A stretch of DNA of 6,518 nt from a bacterium (GCA_004560305.1 SFVI01000027.1:1-6518), one strand, 5' to 3'. Counted from the stretch's first letter, positions 1 through 6,398 are shown. Translations and numbers: made by a program. Notes: generated from the letters alone by a model not told the origin.

Positions 1-90
1 GTTTGTTTGTGTGGTAACTACATTTTACACGAAGGTTCGCATATTGTCCCTTTTTTATTTCCTGTTGCACTTCAGATTGTAACCTGTCCA

Positions 91-111
91 GCTCCCCTTA
101 GGAAGGGGAGC
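91..111. repeat. 9-bp perfect inverted repeat downstream of livF
   Basis: GCTCCCCTT and AAGGGGAGC are perfectly complementary around a three-base loop (AGG). The repeat lies about 80 bases beyond the livF stop on the transcript. Neither side carries a T run directly after the stem, so it is not a canonical intrinsic terminator. It could be a 3'-end-stabilising hairpin, a terminator lacking a U tract, or one copy of a dispersed palindromic intergenic repeat. The rest of bases 1-192 is AT-rich with no convincing gene on either strand. Confidence 0.6.
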
Positions 112-192
112 CTATGGGGGCTTGCTTTCATGGGACAGAGAGGGCGTTTCCTCCACCACTTATTCATTATTCACTCTTACTTATTACTTCAA

Positions 193-900
<708 letters not shown>

Positions 901-902
901 GC

Positions 903-1757
903 TCAGGCCTCCTTCTTCTTGCCCAGATAGGCCTCAATGACCACCGGGTTGGACTGGATGTCCTCCGGGGTGCCCTTGGCAATGACCTTGCCGAAGTTCA
1001 GCACGCAGATGCCCTCGCAGATGCCCATGACCAGGTTCATGTCGTGCTCGATGAGCATGATGGCAATCTGGAAGGTGTCCCGGATCTTGATGATGTTTTC
1101 CATCAGCTCCGCCGTTTCCGAAGGGTTCATGCCGGCGGCAGGTTCATCCAGCAGCAGCAGGCTGGGGTTGGTGCCCAGGGCACGGACGATCTCCAGACGG
1201 CGCTGGGCACCGTAGGGCAGGGAGCCGGCCTTCACCCCGGCCAGATCCTGCATGTCAAAGATGCTCAGCAGCTCCAAAGCCCGTTCATGGGCGATGCGCT
1301 CCTGCTTCCAGTAGGCGGGGAGACGGAGGATGCCGCTGACCATGCCGTACTTGATCTGGTTGTGCATGCCCAGCTTCACGTTGTCCTCTACGCTCAGGTT
1401 GTCAAACAGCCGGATGTTCTGGAAGGTGCGGGCCACGCCCAGCTTGTTCACCTGGGCGGTGGTCATGCCGTGGGTGTCGATGCCGTCAATCATGATGGTG
1501 CCCCGGGTGGGCTGGTAGACCTTAGTCAGCAGATTAAAGACCGTGGTCTTGCCGGCACCGTTGGGGCCGATGAGACCGGCAATCTCCGTGCGGCCGATGG
1601 TGAGATTGAAGTCATCCACGGCGGTAAGGCCGCCGAAGTCGATGCCCAGGTGCCGGGCCTCCAGCACCGGGGACTTGCCCAGGTCCCGCTCCGGGATGTA
1701 GGAATCGGTAGGCATGGGGACCAGGGGACTGTCGTTTTGAGATTTCAGCTTAGGCAT
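903..1757 (-). CDS. livG: Branched-chain amino acid ABC transporter, ATP-binding protein LivG
   Basis: LivG is the second ATPase of the LIV importer, acting as a heterodimer with LivF on the cytoplasmic face of LivH/LivM. The 284-residue product has Walker A GPNGAGKT (64-71), Q-loop Gln113 in ARTFQNIRLF, the LivG-type degenerate signature LPYGAQRRLEIVRAL (180-194), Walker B LLLLDEP (200-206) and switch His238 in IEHDMNLVM. It ends in the family-typical AYLG. The domain starts near residue 31 (VLEARHLGIDFGG), so about 30 polar residues precede it, more than is usual. Met15 would shorten this extension. The ATG at 1757 overlaps the livM stop by 8 bases (ATGCCTAA), and AAAGGAG sits about 9 bases upstream, which favours the long start and translational coupling. 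Confidence 0.96.
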   Translation of the reverse strand: MPKLKSQNDSPLVPMPTDSYIPERDLGKSPVLEARHLGIDFGGLTAVDDFNLTIGRTEIAGLIGPNGAGKTTVFNLLTKVYQPTRGTIMIDGIDTHGMTTAQVNKLGVARTFQNIRLFDNLSVEDNVKLGMHNQIKYGMVSGILRLPAYWKQERIAHERALELLSIFDMQDLAGVKAGSLPYGAQRRLEIVRALGTNPSLLLLDEPAAGMNPSETAELMENIIKIRDTFQIAIMLIEHDMNLVMGICEGICVLNFGKVIAKGTPEDIQSNPVVIEAYLGKKKEA

Positions 1758-2817
1758 TTGCTTCCTCTCCTTTCCGGGAATGAGGGATCAGCTTGGCCAA
1801 CAGGGCCTTCAGCTGGGGGTTGTTGGTGGCCAGCATGACCAGGATCAGCACCACGGCATAGATCAGCATACGGTAATCGTCAAAGCCGCGGAGAGCCTCC
1901 GGCAGGATGGTCAGCACCGTGGCGGCCAGGATGGAGCCCCAGATGTTGCCCAGACCGCCCAGCACCACAAACACCAGAACCAGAATGGAGGTGTTGAAGT
2001 CAAACTTGGTGGCTACCAGGTTGGAGAAGTTCAGACCGTAGAGGGCCCCGGCGGCACCGGCCAGGGCGGCGGAGGTGACAAAAGCCATCAGCTTGTACTT
2101 GGTCACGTTGATGCCCACACTCTCGGCAGCGATGCGGTTGTCCCGCAGGGCCATGATGGCCCGGCCGGAGCGGCTGCGCACCAGGTTCAGCACCACAACC
2201 AGGCTCACCATGATGAGGATGAAGCCGGCGGTGAAGCTGGCGATGGTCTGGGTGCCAGTGGCCCCCTGGGCGCCCTTGATCAGCACCTTGCCCCCCTCCA
2301 GCAGGCCCAGGTCGTTGACGCCCTTGGTGCCGGTGGCATTGAAGATCAGGTGCAGGCCCTGGCTGTCCACGCCCACAATGAGGCAGTTAATGAGTTCCTT
2401 GATGATCTCGCCAAAGGCCAGGGTGACGATGGCCAAGTAGTCGCCCCGGAGCCGCAGCACCGGTACGCCCACAATGGCCCCGGCCATGGCGGCGAAGGCC
2501 GCACCCACCACCAGGGCGATGGCCAGGCGCAGCGGCTCGGAGGGAATGGCGCTTTGCAGTCCCATGGCGGCTACTACGCCGGAGAAGGCCCCCACGCTCA
2601 TGAATCCGGCGTGGCCCAGGCTCAGCTCGCCCAGCACACCCACCGTCAGGTTCAGGGAAACGGCCATTACGATGTAGCAGCAGATGGGCACCAGCTGGCC
2701 CTTCAAAGAGCGGGTCAACATGCCCTGGTCCTTCATGACGGTAATCACCATGAAGGCCAGGATCACCCCGGCATAGGTGGCAAAGTCAATGGCGGTTGTT
2801 TTTTTCAGCTTTTTCAT
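1750..2817 (-). CDS. livM: Branched-chain amino acid ABC transporter, permease LivM
   Basis: LivM is a membrane permease that forms the translocation channel together with LivH. The 355-residue protein begins with a basic stretch (MKKLKK) and has many hydrophobic segments. Family landmarks are SLNLTVGVLGELSLGHAG (54-71), LRLRGDYLAIVTLAFGEI (121-138) and the cytoplasmic coupling loop GRAIMALRDNRIAAESVGI (218-236), which contacts the ATPase. Residues about 151-190 form a hydrophilic, glycine-rich loop between membrane spans, also seen in the family. The tail (HSRKGEEANA) is polar. The start follows the livH stop by 9 bases. Its ribosome binding site, GAGGTG, shares bases with the livH stop codon, and the gene's 3' end overlaps livG. 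Confidence 0.96.
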   Translation of the reverse strand: MKKLKKTTAIDFATYAGVILAFMVITVMKDQGMLTRSLKGQLVPICCYIVMAVSLNLTVGVLGELSLGHAGFMSVGAFSGVVAAMGLQSAIPSEPLRLAIALVVGAAFAAMAGAIVGVPVLRLRGDYLAIVTLAFGEIIKELINCLIVGVDSQGLHLIFNATGTKGVNDLGLLEGGKVLIKGAQGATGTQTIASFTAGFILIMVSLVVVLNLVRSRSGRAIMALRDNRIAAESVGINVTKYKLMAFVTSAALAGAAGALYGLNFSNLVATKFDFNTSILVLVFVVLGGLGNIWGSILAATVLTILPEALRGFDDYRMLIYAVVLILVMLATNNPQLKALLAKLIPHSRKGEEANA

Positions 2818-2826
2818 GGTTGCACC

Positions 2827-3705
2827 TCAGACTTTCTCAGGCACATACTTGCCCAGCAGACCGGCGGGCCGCACCAGCAGCATGATGATCAGCACCGCAA
2901 AGACGATGGAGTTGGCCAGCTGGGTGGAGATATAGGCCTTGGCCATGGACTCAATGATGCCCAATAGGATGCCCCCCAGCAGTGCGCCGGGGATGGAGCC
3001 GATGCCGCCGAAAACCGCGGCGGTGAAGGCCTTGATGCCCGGCATGGAGCCGGTGGTGGGCATCAGGGAGGTGTAGGAGGAGCAGAGCAGCACACCGGCG
3101 ATGGCCGCCAGGGCGGAGCCGATGGCGAAGGTCATGGAGATGGTGCGGTTGACGTTGATGCCCATCAGCTGGGCCGCCGCCTTGTCCTCGGAGCAGGCCC
3201 GCATGGCCTTGCCCATCCGGGTCTTGCCGGTGAACAGGGTCAGGGCCACCATGATCACCAGGCACATGACCACTGTCAGGATGGAAACATAGGAGATGCT
3301 CAGCTGGCCGTCAAAGAGCTTCACCGCGCCGGAGATGATGGGGGCGTAGGCCTTGGGGTTGGCGCCCCAGATCAGCAGGGCGGAGTTTTGCAGAAAGTAG
3401 CTGACGCCGATGGCGGTGATCAGCACCGCCAGAGAGGGGGCGGCCCGCAGGGGCTTATAAGCCAGACCCTCAATTACCACGCCCAGCACTGTGCACACCA
3501 GCATGGCCAGCACCACCGCCAGCCACCAGGGCAGGCCCAGACTGCTCATGGCCATCAGGGAGATGTAGCCGCCCACCATGATCACGTCGCCATGGGCGAA
3601 GTTCAGCATCTTGGCGATGCCGTAGACCATGGTATAGCCCAGGGCAATAATGGCGTAGACGCTGCCCAGGCTGACGCCGCTGATGAGATAGGAGAGAAAT
3701 TCCAT
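2827..3705 (-). CDS. livH: Branched-chain amino acid ABC transporter, permease LivH
   Basis: LivH is the partner permease of LivM. From the start chosen here it has 292 residues. It opens with the family hallmark SGVSLGSVYAIIALGYTMVY (9-28) followed by LNFAHGD (34-40), has several hydrophobic spans, and carries the coupling loop GKAMRACSEDKAAAQLMGI (165-183), which docks on the ATPase. An in-frame ATG at 3735 would add ten charged residues (MNDEKDEVIS). That start also has a possible ribosome binding site (GAGG, 5 bases upstream). I prefer 3705 because GAGGT lies about 8 bases upstream and the protein then begins near the first membrane span, as in homologues. The gene is separated from livJ by 182 bases filled with hairpins, and livM follows after 9 bases. 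Confidence 0.95.
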   Translation of the reverse strand: MEFLSYLISGVSLGSVYAIIALGYTMVYGIAKMLNFAHGDVIMVGGYISLMAMSSLGLPWWLAVVLAMLVCTVLGVVIEGLAYKPLRAAPSLAVLITAIGVSYFLQNSALLIWGANPKAYAPIISGAVKLFDGQLSISYVSILTVVMCLVIMVALTLFTGKTRMGKAMRACSEDKAAAQLMGINVNRTISMTFAIGSALAAIAGVLLCSSYTSLMPTTGSMPGIKAFTAAVFGGIGSIPGALLGGILLGIIESMAKAYISTQLANSIVFAVLIIMLLVRPAGLLGKYVPEKV

Positions 3706-3743
3706 AGAGATTACCTCGTCTTTTTCATCGTTCATACTGTCCT

Positions 3744-3773
3744 CACCGGAAAAAGCCTTGGCTTCCGCCGGTG
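3744..3773 (-). other. Hairpin C in the livJ-livH spacer, just before livH
   Basis: A 30-base imperfect palindrome: CACCGG at 3744-3749 pairs with CCGGTG at 3768-3773, and pairing continues inward to GGCT/AGCC with one mismatch and two G-U pairs in the minus-strand RNA. The lower stem touches the GAGG that would serve the upstream livH start at 3735, so it could limit initiation there. No T tract follows, so it is not a standard terminator. Confidence 0.6.
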
Positions 3774-3777
3774 TTTT

Positions 3778-3826
3778 CTGTGGCAGATGCAGAGGCGGGG
3801 ATGCTCTGCCCCTGCATCTGCCGCAG
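3778..3826 (-). other. Hairpin B in the livJ-livH spacer
   Basis: GGCAGATGCAG (3782-3792) and CTGCATCTGCC (3812-3822) form a perfect 11-bp stem. After one mismatch on each side, pairing continues outward (CTG/CAG) and inward (GGC/GCC). This is a very stable structure in the livJ-livHMGF transcript. With no T run after it, an RNA-stability or partial read-through role is more likely than termination. Confidence 0.65.
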
Positions 3827-3830
3827 AAGG

Positions 3831-3857
3831 GCCGGGAAGGCGGATTGCCTTCCCGGC
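3831..3857 (-). other. Hairpin A in the livJ-livH spacer, 30 bases after livJ
   Basis: GCCGGGAAGGC (3831-3841) and GCCTTCCCGGC (3847-3857) form a perfect 11-bp GC-rich stem with a 5-base loop, beginning about 30 bases after the livJ stop. No U tract follows in the RNA. Its place behind the binding-protein gene suits a 3' stabiliser that keeps livJ mRNA abundant relative to the permease genes. This role is inferred from other binding-protein operons. Confidence 0.65.
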
Positions 3858-3887
3858 ATGGGGATATAATTGGCTTCTTCTGACGCC

Positions 3888-5081
3888 TTAAGCGGAAACA
3901 TAAACGCCGTCCTGGATGACAACGGCCATAGGCAGCTTGCTGACTTCGCCGTTGCTGCCCCAGGTCATGCCGGTGCCGGTGATGCCGTCAAAGCTCATGG
4001 TGGGGAACTGGGCGACCAGGGCCTCGCAGATCTCCTCGGCGGACATATCGGGGGTGCAGGCGGCGCTCTCCAGAGCGGCCTTCAGAGCGTAGACGCAGTC
4101 ATAGCCGTCGGCAGCAAACTGGTTGGGGGTCTCGCCGTGGCGGGCCTTGTACTCGGCTACGAAGCTCTGGGTCTTTTCATCCTGGGCATCAGCGGAGAAG
4201 GGGGTCAGAACCATGACGCCCTCGGCCAGGGAGGTGTCAAAGCCTTCCATGGTCAGGATGCCGTCCATGCCGTCCACACCGAAGAAGGTGGGGGCGTAGT
4301 CCATGGCCTTGGCCTGAGCCAGGATAACGGAGGCGGGCTGGTAGTAGATGGGCAGGAACACGGTGTCAGCGCCGGCGGACTGGGCTGCGGTCAGCTGGAC
4401 GGAGAAGTCAGTGGCGGTGTCCTTGGTGAAGGTGCCTTCATAGACAACCTCGATGCCCTGGTTCGCGGCCTCGGTCACGAAGGTGTCGCGGATGCCCTGG
4501 GAGTAAGCGTCGTCATTGCGGTAGATCACGGCAACCTTGGCACCGGGCATGTTGGCGCCCATGTAGACGGCGGAGCCGCTGCCCTGGTTGGGATCGGTGA
4601 AGCAGAGCTGGAACATATTGTCCTTACCGGCAGTCACGTCGGGGGAGGAGGCGGAGGGAGTCAGAGCAAAGACCCGCTCCTCATAGACCTTGGCGGAGAC
4701 GGAGATGGCAGAGCCGGTGGTGACAGGGCCAACCAGAACCTGCATGCCCCAGTCCATCAGGCTGTTGTAGGCGTTGACAGCGGTCTCGCCATCGGCCACG
4801 TCGTCCTCAAACTTGAACTGGATCTGGGCACCGTTCACGCCGCCGGCGGCGTTGATCTCGTCAACGGCGATCTGGCAGCCGTTCATAACGGCCTGACCGT
4901 AGATAGCGGCGTCACCGGTGATGGGGCCTACGCCGCCGAAGTAGAAGCTGCCGGCCTCGGCGGGGGCATCGGTGCCGGCCTCAGCGGGAGCCTGGGTGGA
5001 TGCAGCGGGAGCGCTGCCGCAGCCGGCCATGAGACCCATGACCATAACAGCTGCCATAACGAGAGCGATAACTTTTTTCAT
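3888..5081 (-). CDS. livJ: Branched-chain amino acid ABC transporter, substrate-binding lipoprotein LivJ
   Basis: This is the extracellular receptor of the importer, which binds Leu/Ile/Val-type substrates and delivers them to LivH/LivM. The 397-residue product starts with a lipoprotein signal: Lys2-Lys3, a hydrophobic core, and lipobox LMAGC with Cys21 as the predicted lipidated residue. An Ala/Thr/Pro/Glu-rich tether (22-44) follows, then a type 1 periplasmic-binding fold (Peripla_BP_6 type) beginning GGVGPITGDAAIYGQ. The fold contains the family pattern AVDEINAAGGVNG and VLVGPVTTGSA. Lipid anchoring fits a Gram-positive cell. The ATG has AAGGAG 6 bases upstream. It is the first structural gene after a leader ORF and terminator, so expression is probably set by attenuation. 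The fold alone does not separate branched-chain amino acids from amides or urea; the leader's Ile/Leu/Val content supports the former. Confidence 0.95.
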   Translation of the reverse strand: MKKVIALVMAAVMVMGLMAGCGSAPAASTQAPAEAGTDAPAEAGSFYFGGVGPITGDAAIYGQAVMNGCQIAVDEINAAGGVNGAQIQFKFEDDVADGETAVNAYNSLMDWGMQVLVGPVTTGSAISVSAKVYEERVFALTPSASSPDVTAGKDNMFQLCFTDPNQGSGSAVYMGANMPGAKVAVIYRNDDAYSQGIRDTFVTEAANQGIEVVYEGTFTKDTATDFSVQLTAAQSAGADTVFLPIYYQPASVILAQAKAMDYAPTFFGVDGMDGILTMEGFDTSLAEGVMVLTPFSADAQDEKTQSFVAEYKARHGETPNQFAADGYDCVYALKAALESAACTPDMSAEEICEALVAQFPTMSFDGITGTGMTWGSNGEVSKLPMAVVIQDGVYVSA

Positions 5082-5111
5082 TTTGTACTCCTTAAAAACT
5101 GATATTTATAC

Positions 5112-5149
5112 AAAAAATCGGCCCCGACCATTCAGGTCGGAGCCGATTT
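5112..5149 (-). terminator. Intrinsic terminator (attenuator) upstream of livJ
   Basis: In the minus-strand RNA, bases 5149-5135 pair with 5129-5115 in a 15-bp stem (one G-U pair) with a 5-base loop (UGAAU). The stem bottom runs into six U residues (5117-5112). It begins 22 bases after the leader ORF stop and ends about 30 bases before the livJ start. No full gene lies between the leader promoter and this site, so it would stop transcription before livJ. That is the layout of an attenuator. Confidence 0.88.
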
Positions 5150-5192
5150 GAAGTATACAAACAAACTCAAATCATTGCGCCAAGGCCCAAAC
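5136..5192 (-). promoter_or_regulatory. Candidate antiterminator pairing
   Basis: In the RNA, 5173-5166 (GAUUUGAG, overlapping the leader stop) can pair with 5152-5145 (UUCAAAUC), eight pairs including one G-U. Segment 5192-5184 (GUUUGGGCC) can pair with 5144-5136 (GGCUCCGAC), with one mismatch and two G-U pairs. Together these occupy nearly the whole 5' arm of the terminator, so the two structures exclude each other. A ribosome stalled in the Ile/Leu/Val run would leave these bases free, while one at the stop codon would cover part of them. The pairing was drawn by eye and its energy has not been computed. A 10-base bulge separates the two helices. Confidence 0.5.
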
Positions 5193-5423
5193 TGGTCGAG
5201 AAAAATTGCTGCGCAGAATAATAATGACACCAAGCAGTCGAATAACGATCAAACGCAGAATAGCAAAAATGGACAACGCAAAAGCGTTGTCCACGGTAAG
5301 CAGCAGGGCAGTATTGACGCGCTGAGAATTGGCGCGGGCGCAGGAAGAGGACGCGGAAACAGACTCATTCGCTGCTGCGCATGAGCCACAGGTATTGAAG
5401 CGGTTTGCAAAACGTTCAAACAT
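5172..5423 (-). CDS. Ile/Leu/Val-rich leader peptide, putative attenuator of the liv operon
   Basis: This 83-codon ORF lies between a strong promoter and the terminator before livJ. Its ATG has AAAGGAG 9 bases upstream and sits about 24 bases from the predicted transcript start. Residues 55-70 read ILRLIVIRLLGVIIIL, 13 of 16 being branched-chain, with ATT used repeatedly, including three in a row at 67-69. A smaller cluster, ALLLTV, lies at 39-44. The stop falls 22 bases before the terminator. This matches classical leader-peptide attenuation, in which ribosome stalling for charged Ile/Leu/Val tRNA would favour read-through into livJ. Odd points are the length, well above the 15-35 residues usual for such leaders, and a Cys/Ser/Ala-rich first half with Cys12, Cys15 and Cys28. 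The codons look more AT-rich than in the liv genes. The alternative is a small one-helix membrane protein, but that leaves the terminator placement unexplained. Confidence 0.75.
   Translation of the reverse strand: MFERFANRFNTCGSCAAANESVSASSSCARANSQRVNTALLLTVDNAFALSIFAILRLIVIRLLGVIIILRSNFSRPVWALAQ
5265..5293 (-). terminator. Terminator-like or pause hairpin inside the leader ORF
   Basis: TGGACAACGC (5270-5279) and GCGTTGTCCA (5284-5293) form a perfect 10-bp stem with a 4-base loop. In the minus-strand RNA it is followed at once by U5 (5269-5265). It covers leader codons 44-51, just ahead of the Ile/Leu/Val run. It could pause RNA polymerase so that the ribosome catches up, or end transcription early when the leader is not translated. 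Confidence 0.6.
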
Positions 5424-5432
5424 GTCTCCCGT

Positions 5433-5439
5433 CTCCTTT
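5433..5439 (-). promoter_or_regulatory. Strong ribosome binding site of the leader ORF
   Basis: AAAGGAG lies 9 bases before the ATG at 5423. There is no other in-frame ATG in the 83 codons, so this site fixes the leader start and argues that the ORF is translated. Confidence 0.75.
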
Positions 5440-5453
5440 CTGAGGATGGCTGA

Positions 5454-5482
5454 ACTTTAGCACCACAAATCGAGGATGTCAA
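5454..5482 (-). promoter_or_regulatory. Sigma-A promoter of the leader and liv operon
   Basis: The minus strand carries TTGACA (5482-5477), a 17-base spacer and TAAAGT (5459-5454), preceded by TGC as an extended -10. The -35 is a perfect match and the spacing is optimal. Transcription would begin near 5447, only about 24 bases before the leader ATG. The bases upstream are AT-rich. Confidence 0.82.
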
Positions 5483-5568
5483 GATGGGAGAAAGAACTTC
5501 CCCGTTTTCGACGATTTTTACGCATATGCCAAAAGGAAACTTTGTATAATGCAACGAATTTTTTGCAT

Positions 5569-5597
5569 AAAAAAGGCGGCACCGGTCAGGTGCCGTC
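5569..5597 (-). terminator. Intrinsic terminator of the flavodoxin-fold oxidoreductase gene
   Basis: In the minus-strand RNA, CGGCACC (5595-5589) pairs with GGUGCCG (5583-5577) around a 5-base loop, then CC and six U residues (5574-5569). The upstream arm lies inside the last codons of the oxidoreductase gene, and the stop codon is in the loop. It separates this gene from the liv leader promoter about 90 bases further on. Confidence 0.82.
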
Positions 5598-6284
5598 CCA
5601 GGGGCGACGTTTCCCGTGCCAGCCCCGCTCTTCCCAGTAGCCATAGTCCGGCTCGCTGGGAGGGAAGTGTTTATGGGCAAAGCGCATCAGATAAAACCAT
5701 TTTCTGGCCCGGCCGTTGCAGCCGGTTTTCCCGGCGTTTTCCCGGATCTGCCGGGCAAGCCGGTCCGTTTTGCGGTGAATGGCGGACTGAATGCGCAAAG
5801 GAATTTCCTCCGGCTTTACGGCCTGCACGCCCAGACCCAGCCGGTACACCTTCCGAATGCCCCACATTTCCAGACTGTCGGCCATGTCTTTTGCGGTACT
5901 TTTCATGCCGCCGCCGGCAGCGGTGCAGATGGCGACAGCCTGCTTCCCGCTCATTTCCGGCCGGGGCCGGTGCACCATCCACCAGGTGCCGAAATGATCC
6001 AGAAAGCTCATCATCTGGCCGGAGGCGTGGTAAACATAGACGGGGCTTTCCAGTATGAGGAGATCGGCGTCCAGGATCGCTTTCTCCAGCGGCGCCAGGT
6101 CTTTATAGTGAGGGCAGTGGGTCAGATCCGTTTTGAAACAGCTGTAGCAGCCGCAGCAGGGGTGGTCAAAGTCCCGGGGCAGAAAGAACTCCTGCACTTG
6201 GCCGCCCACCTTTTCCGCCAGCTCTCTGGCCACCATGCAGGTGCTGCCGGCATGGTTCTGGCCGTGAATAATGGTGATCTTCAT
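5586..6284 (-). CDS. Flavodoxin-family NAD(P)H-dependent oxidoreductase, iron-sulfur flavoprotein-like
   Basis: A 232-residue cytoplasmic protein with a flavodoxin-like fold, expected to bind FMN and pass electrons from NAD(P)H or a protein donor to an unknown acceptor. It opens with MKITIIHGQNHAGST, where residues 8-15 form the FMN phosphate loop. The motif Cys43-x2-Cys46-x2-Cys49-x7-Cys57 fits the compact C-x2-C-x2-C-x4-7-C pattern of archaeal and clostridial iron-sulfur flavoproteins, so a 4Fe-4S cluster is possible. Then follow DADLLILESPVYVYHASGQM (72-91) and TAAGGG (121-126), both flavin-contact regions in this family. The last 45 residues are basic and aromatic, ending GKRRPWDGT. The ATG is 6 bases after a 22-codon ORF, suggesting translational coupling; its own Shine-Dalgarno is weaker (AAAGG about 12 bases away, or AGG very close). 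No physiological partner is visible. Confidence 0.85.
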   Translation of the reverse strand: MKITIIHGQNHAGSTCMVARELAEKVGGQVQEFFLPRDFDHPCCGCYSCFKTDLTHCPHYKDLAPLEKAILDADLLILESPVYVYHASGQMMSFLDHFGTWWMVHRPRPEMSGKQAVAICTAAGGGMKSTAKDMADSLEMWGIRKVYRLGLGVQAVKPEEIPLRIQSAIHRKTDRLARQIRENAGKTGCNGRARKWFYLMRFAHKHFPPSEPDYGYWEERGWHGKRRPWDGT

Positions 6285-6290
6285 CGCCTG

Positions 6291-6359
6291 TCACCGCCTT
6301 TCCAGCAGGGCGACGCCCGCGCAGGCCAGGGGCAGTGCCCGGAATGATTTCTTCTCCAT
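6291..6359 (-). CDS. Small 22-residue ORF upstream of the flavodoxin-fold gene
   Basis: ATG at 6359, 22 codons, TGA at 6291-6293, six bases before the oxidoreductase start. The ribosome binding site AAAAGGAG with a 7-base spacer is the best in this unit and better than that of the downstream gene. The peptide begins MEKKSFRALPLACAG and ends ALLERR: basic ends around a short apolar middle. I do not recognise it. It may be a coupling ORF that feeds ribosomes to the oxidoreductase, a small membrane-associated peptide, or a relic of a longer gene. Confidence 0.5.
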   Translation of the reverse strand: MEKKSFRALPLACAGVALLERR

Positions 6360-6366
6360 TGTTTTT

Positions 6367-6374
6367 CTCCTTTT
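6367..6374 (-). promoter_or_regulatory. Strong ribosome binding site of the 22-codon ORF
   Basis: AAAAGGAG stands 7 bases before the ATG at 6359. It is the main argument that the small ORF is translated. It lies 83 bases from the oxidoreductase ATG at 6284, too far to serve that gene directly. Confidence 0.65.
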
Positions 6375-6398
6375 GTCCAGAGGACTTTTACTGCGCTC

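Noticed and set aside
3870..5102. Long open frame on the plus strand antisense to livJ (410 codons), with similar ones antisense to livM (1780-2967), livG and livF
   Set aside because: They are Gly/His/Gln/Ala-rich low-complexity translations expected opposite GC-rich genes with strong codon bias, have no family motifs, and lie over unmistakable liv genes.
5112..5450. T-box riboswitch ahead of livJ
   Set aside because: The conserved T-box sequence (AGGGTGGNACCGCG-like) is absent from the minus strand here, and a well-initiated ORF occupies the leader.
5545..5550. Plus-strand TATAAT preceded by TTTG
   Set aside because: There is no -35 at a useful distance and no plus-strand gene downstream. 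It lies in the AT-rich gap between a terminator and the liv promoter.
5549..5568. ATGCAA / TTGCAT inverted repeat with an 8-base loop
   Set aside because: Six base pairs in AT-rich sequence next to the terminator U tract; too short to call an operator without comparative data.
5557..5571. Possible CodY box upstream of the liv promoter
   Set aside because: It matches the AATTTTCWGAAAATT consensus at only about 10 of 15 positions in an AT-rich stretch and lies about 75 bases upstream of the -35, so chance is the better explanation.
5249..5680. 143-codon minus-strand frame spanning the end of the oxidoreductase gene and the leader region
   Set aside because: It crosses an intrinsic terminator and a promoter, is out of frame with both real ORFs and has no ribosome binding site or recognisable motif.
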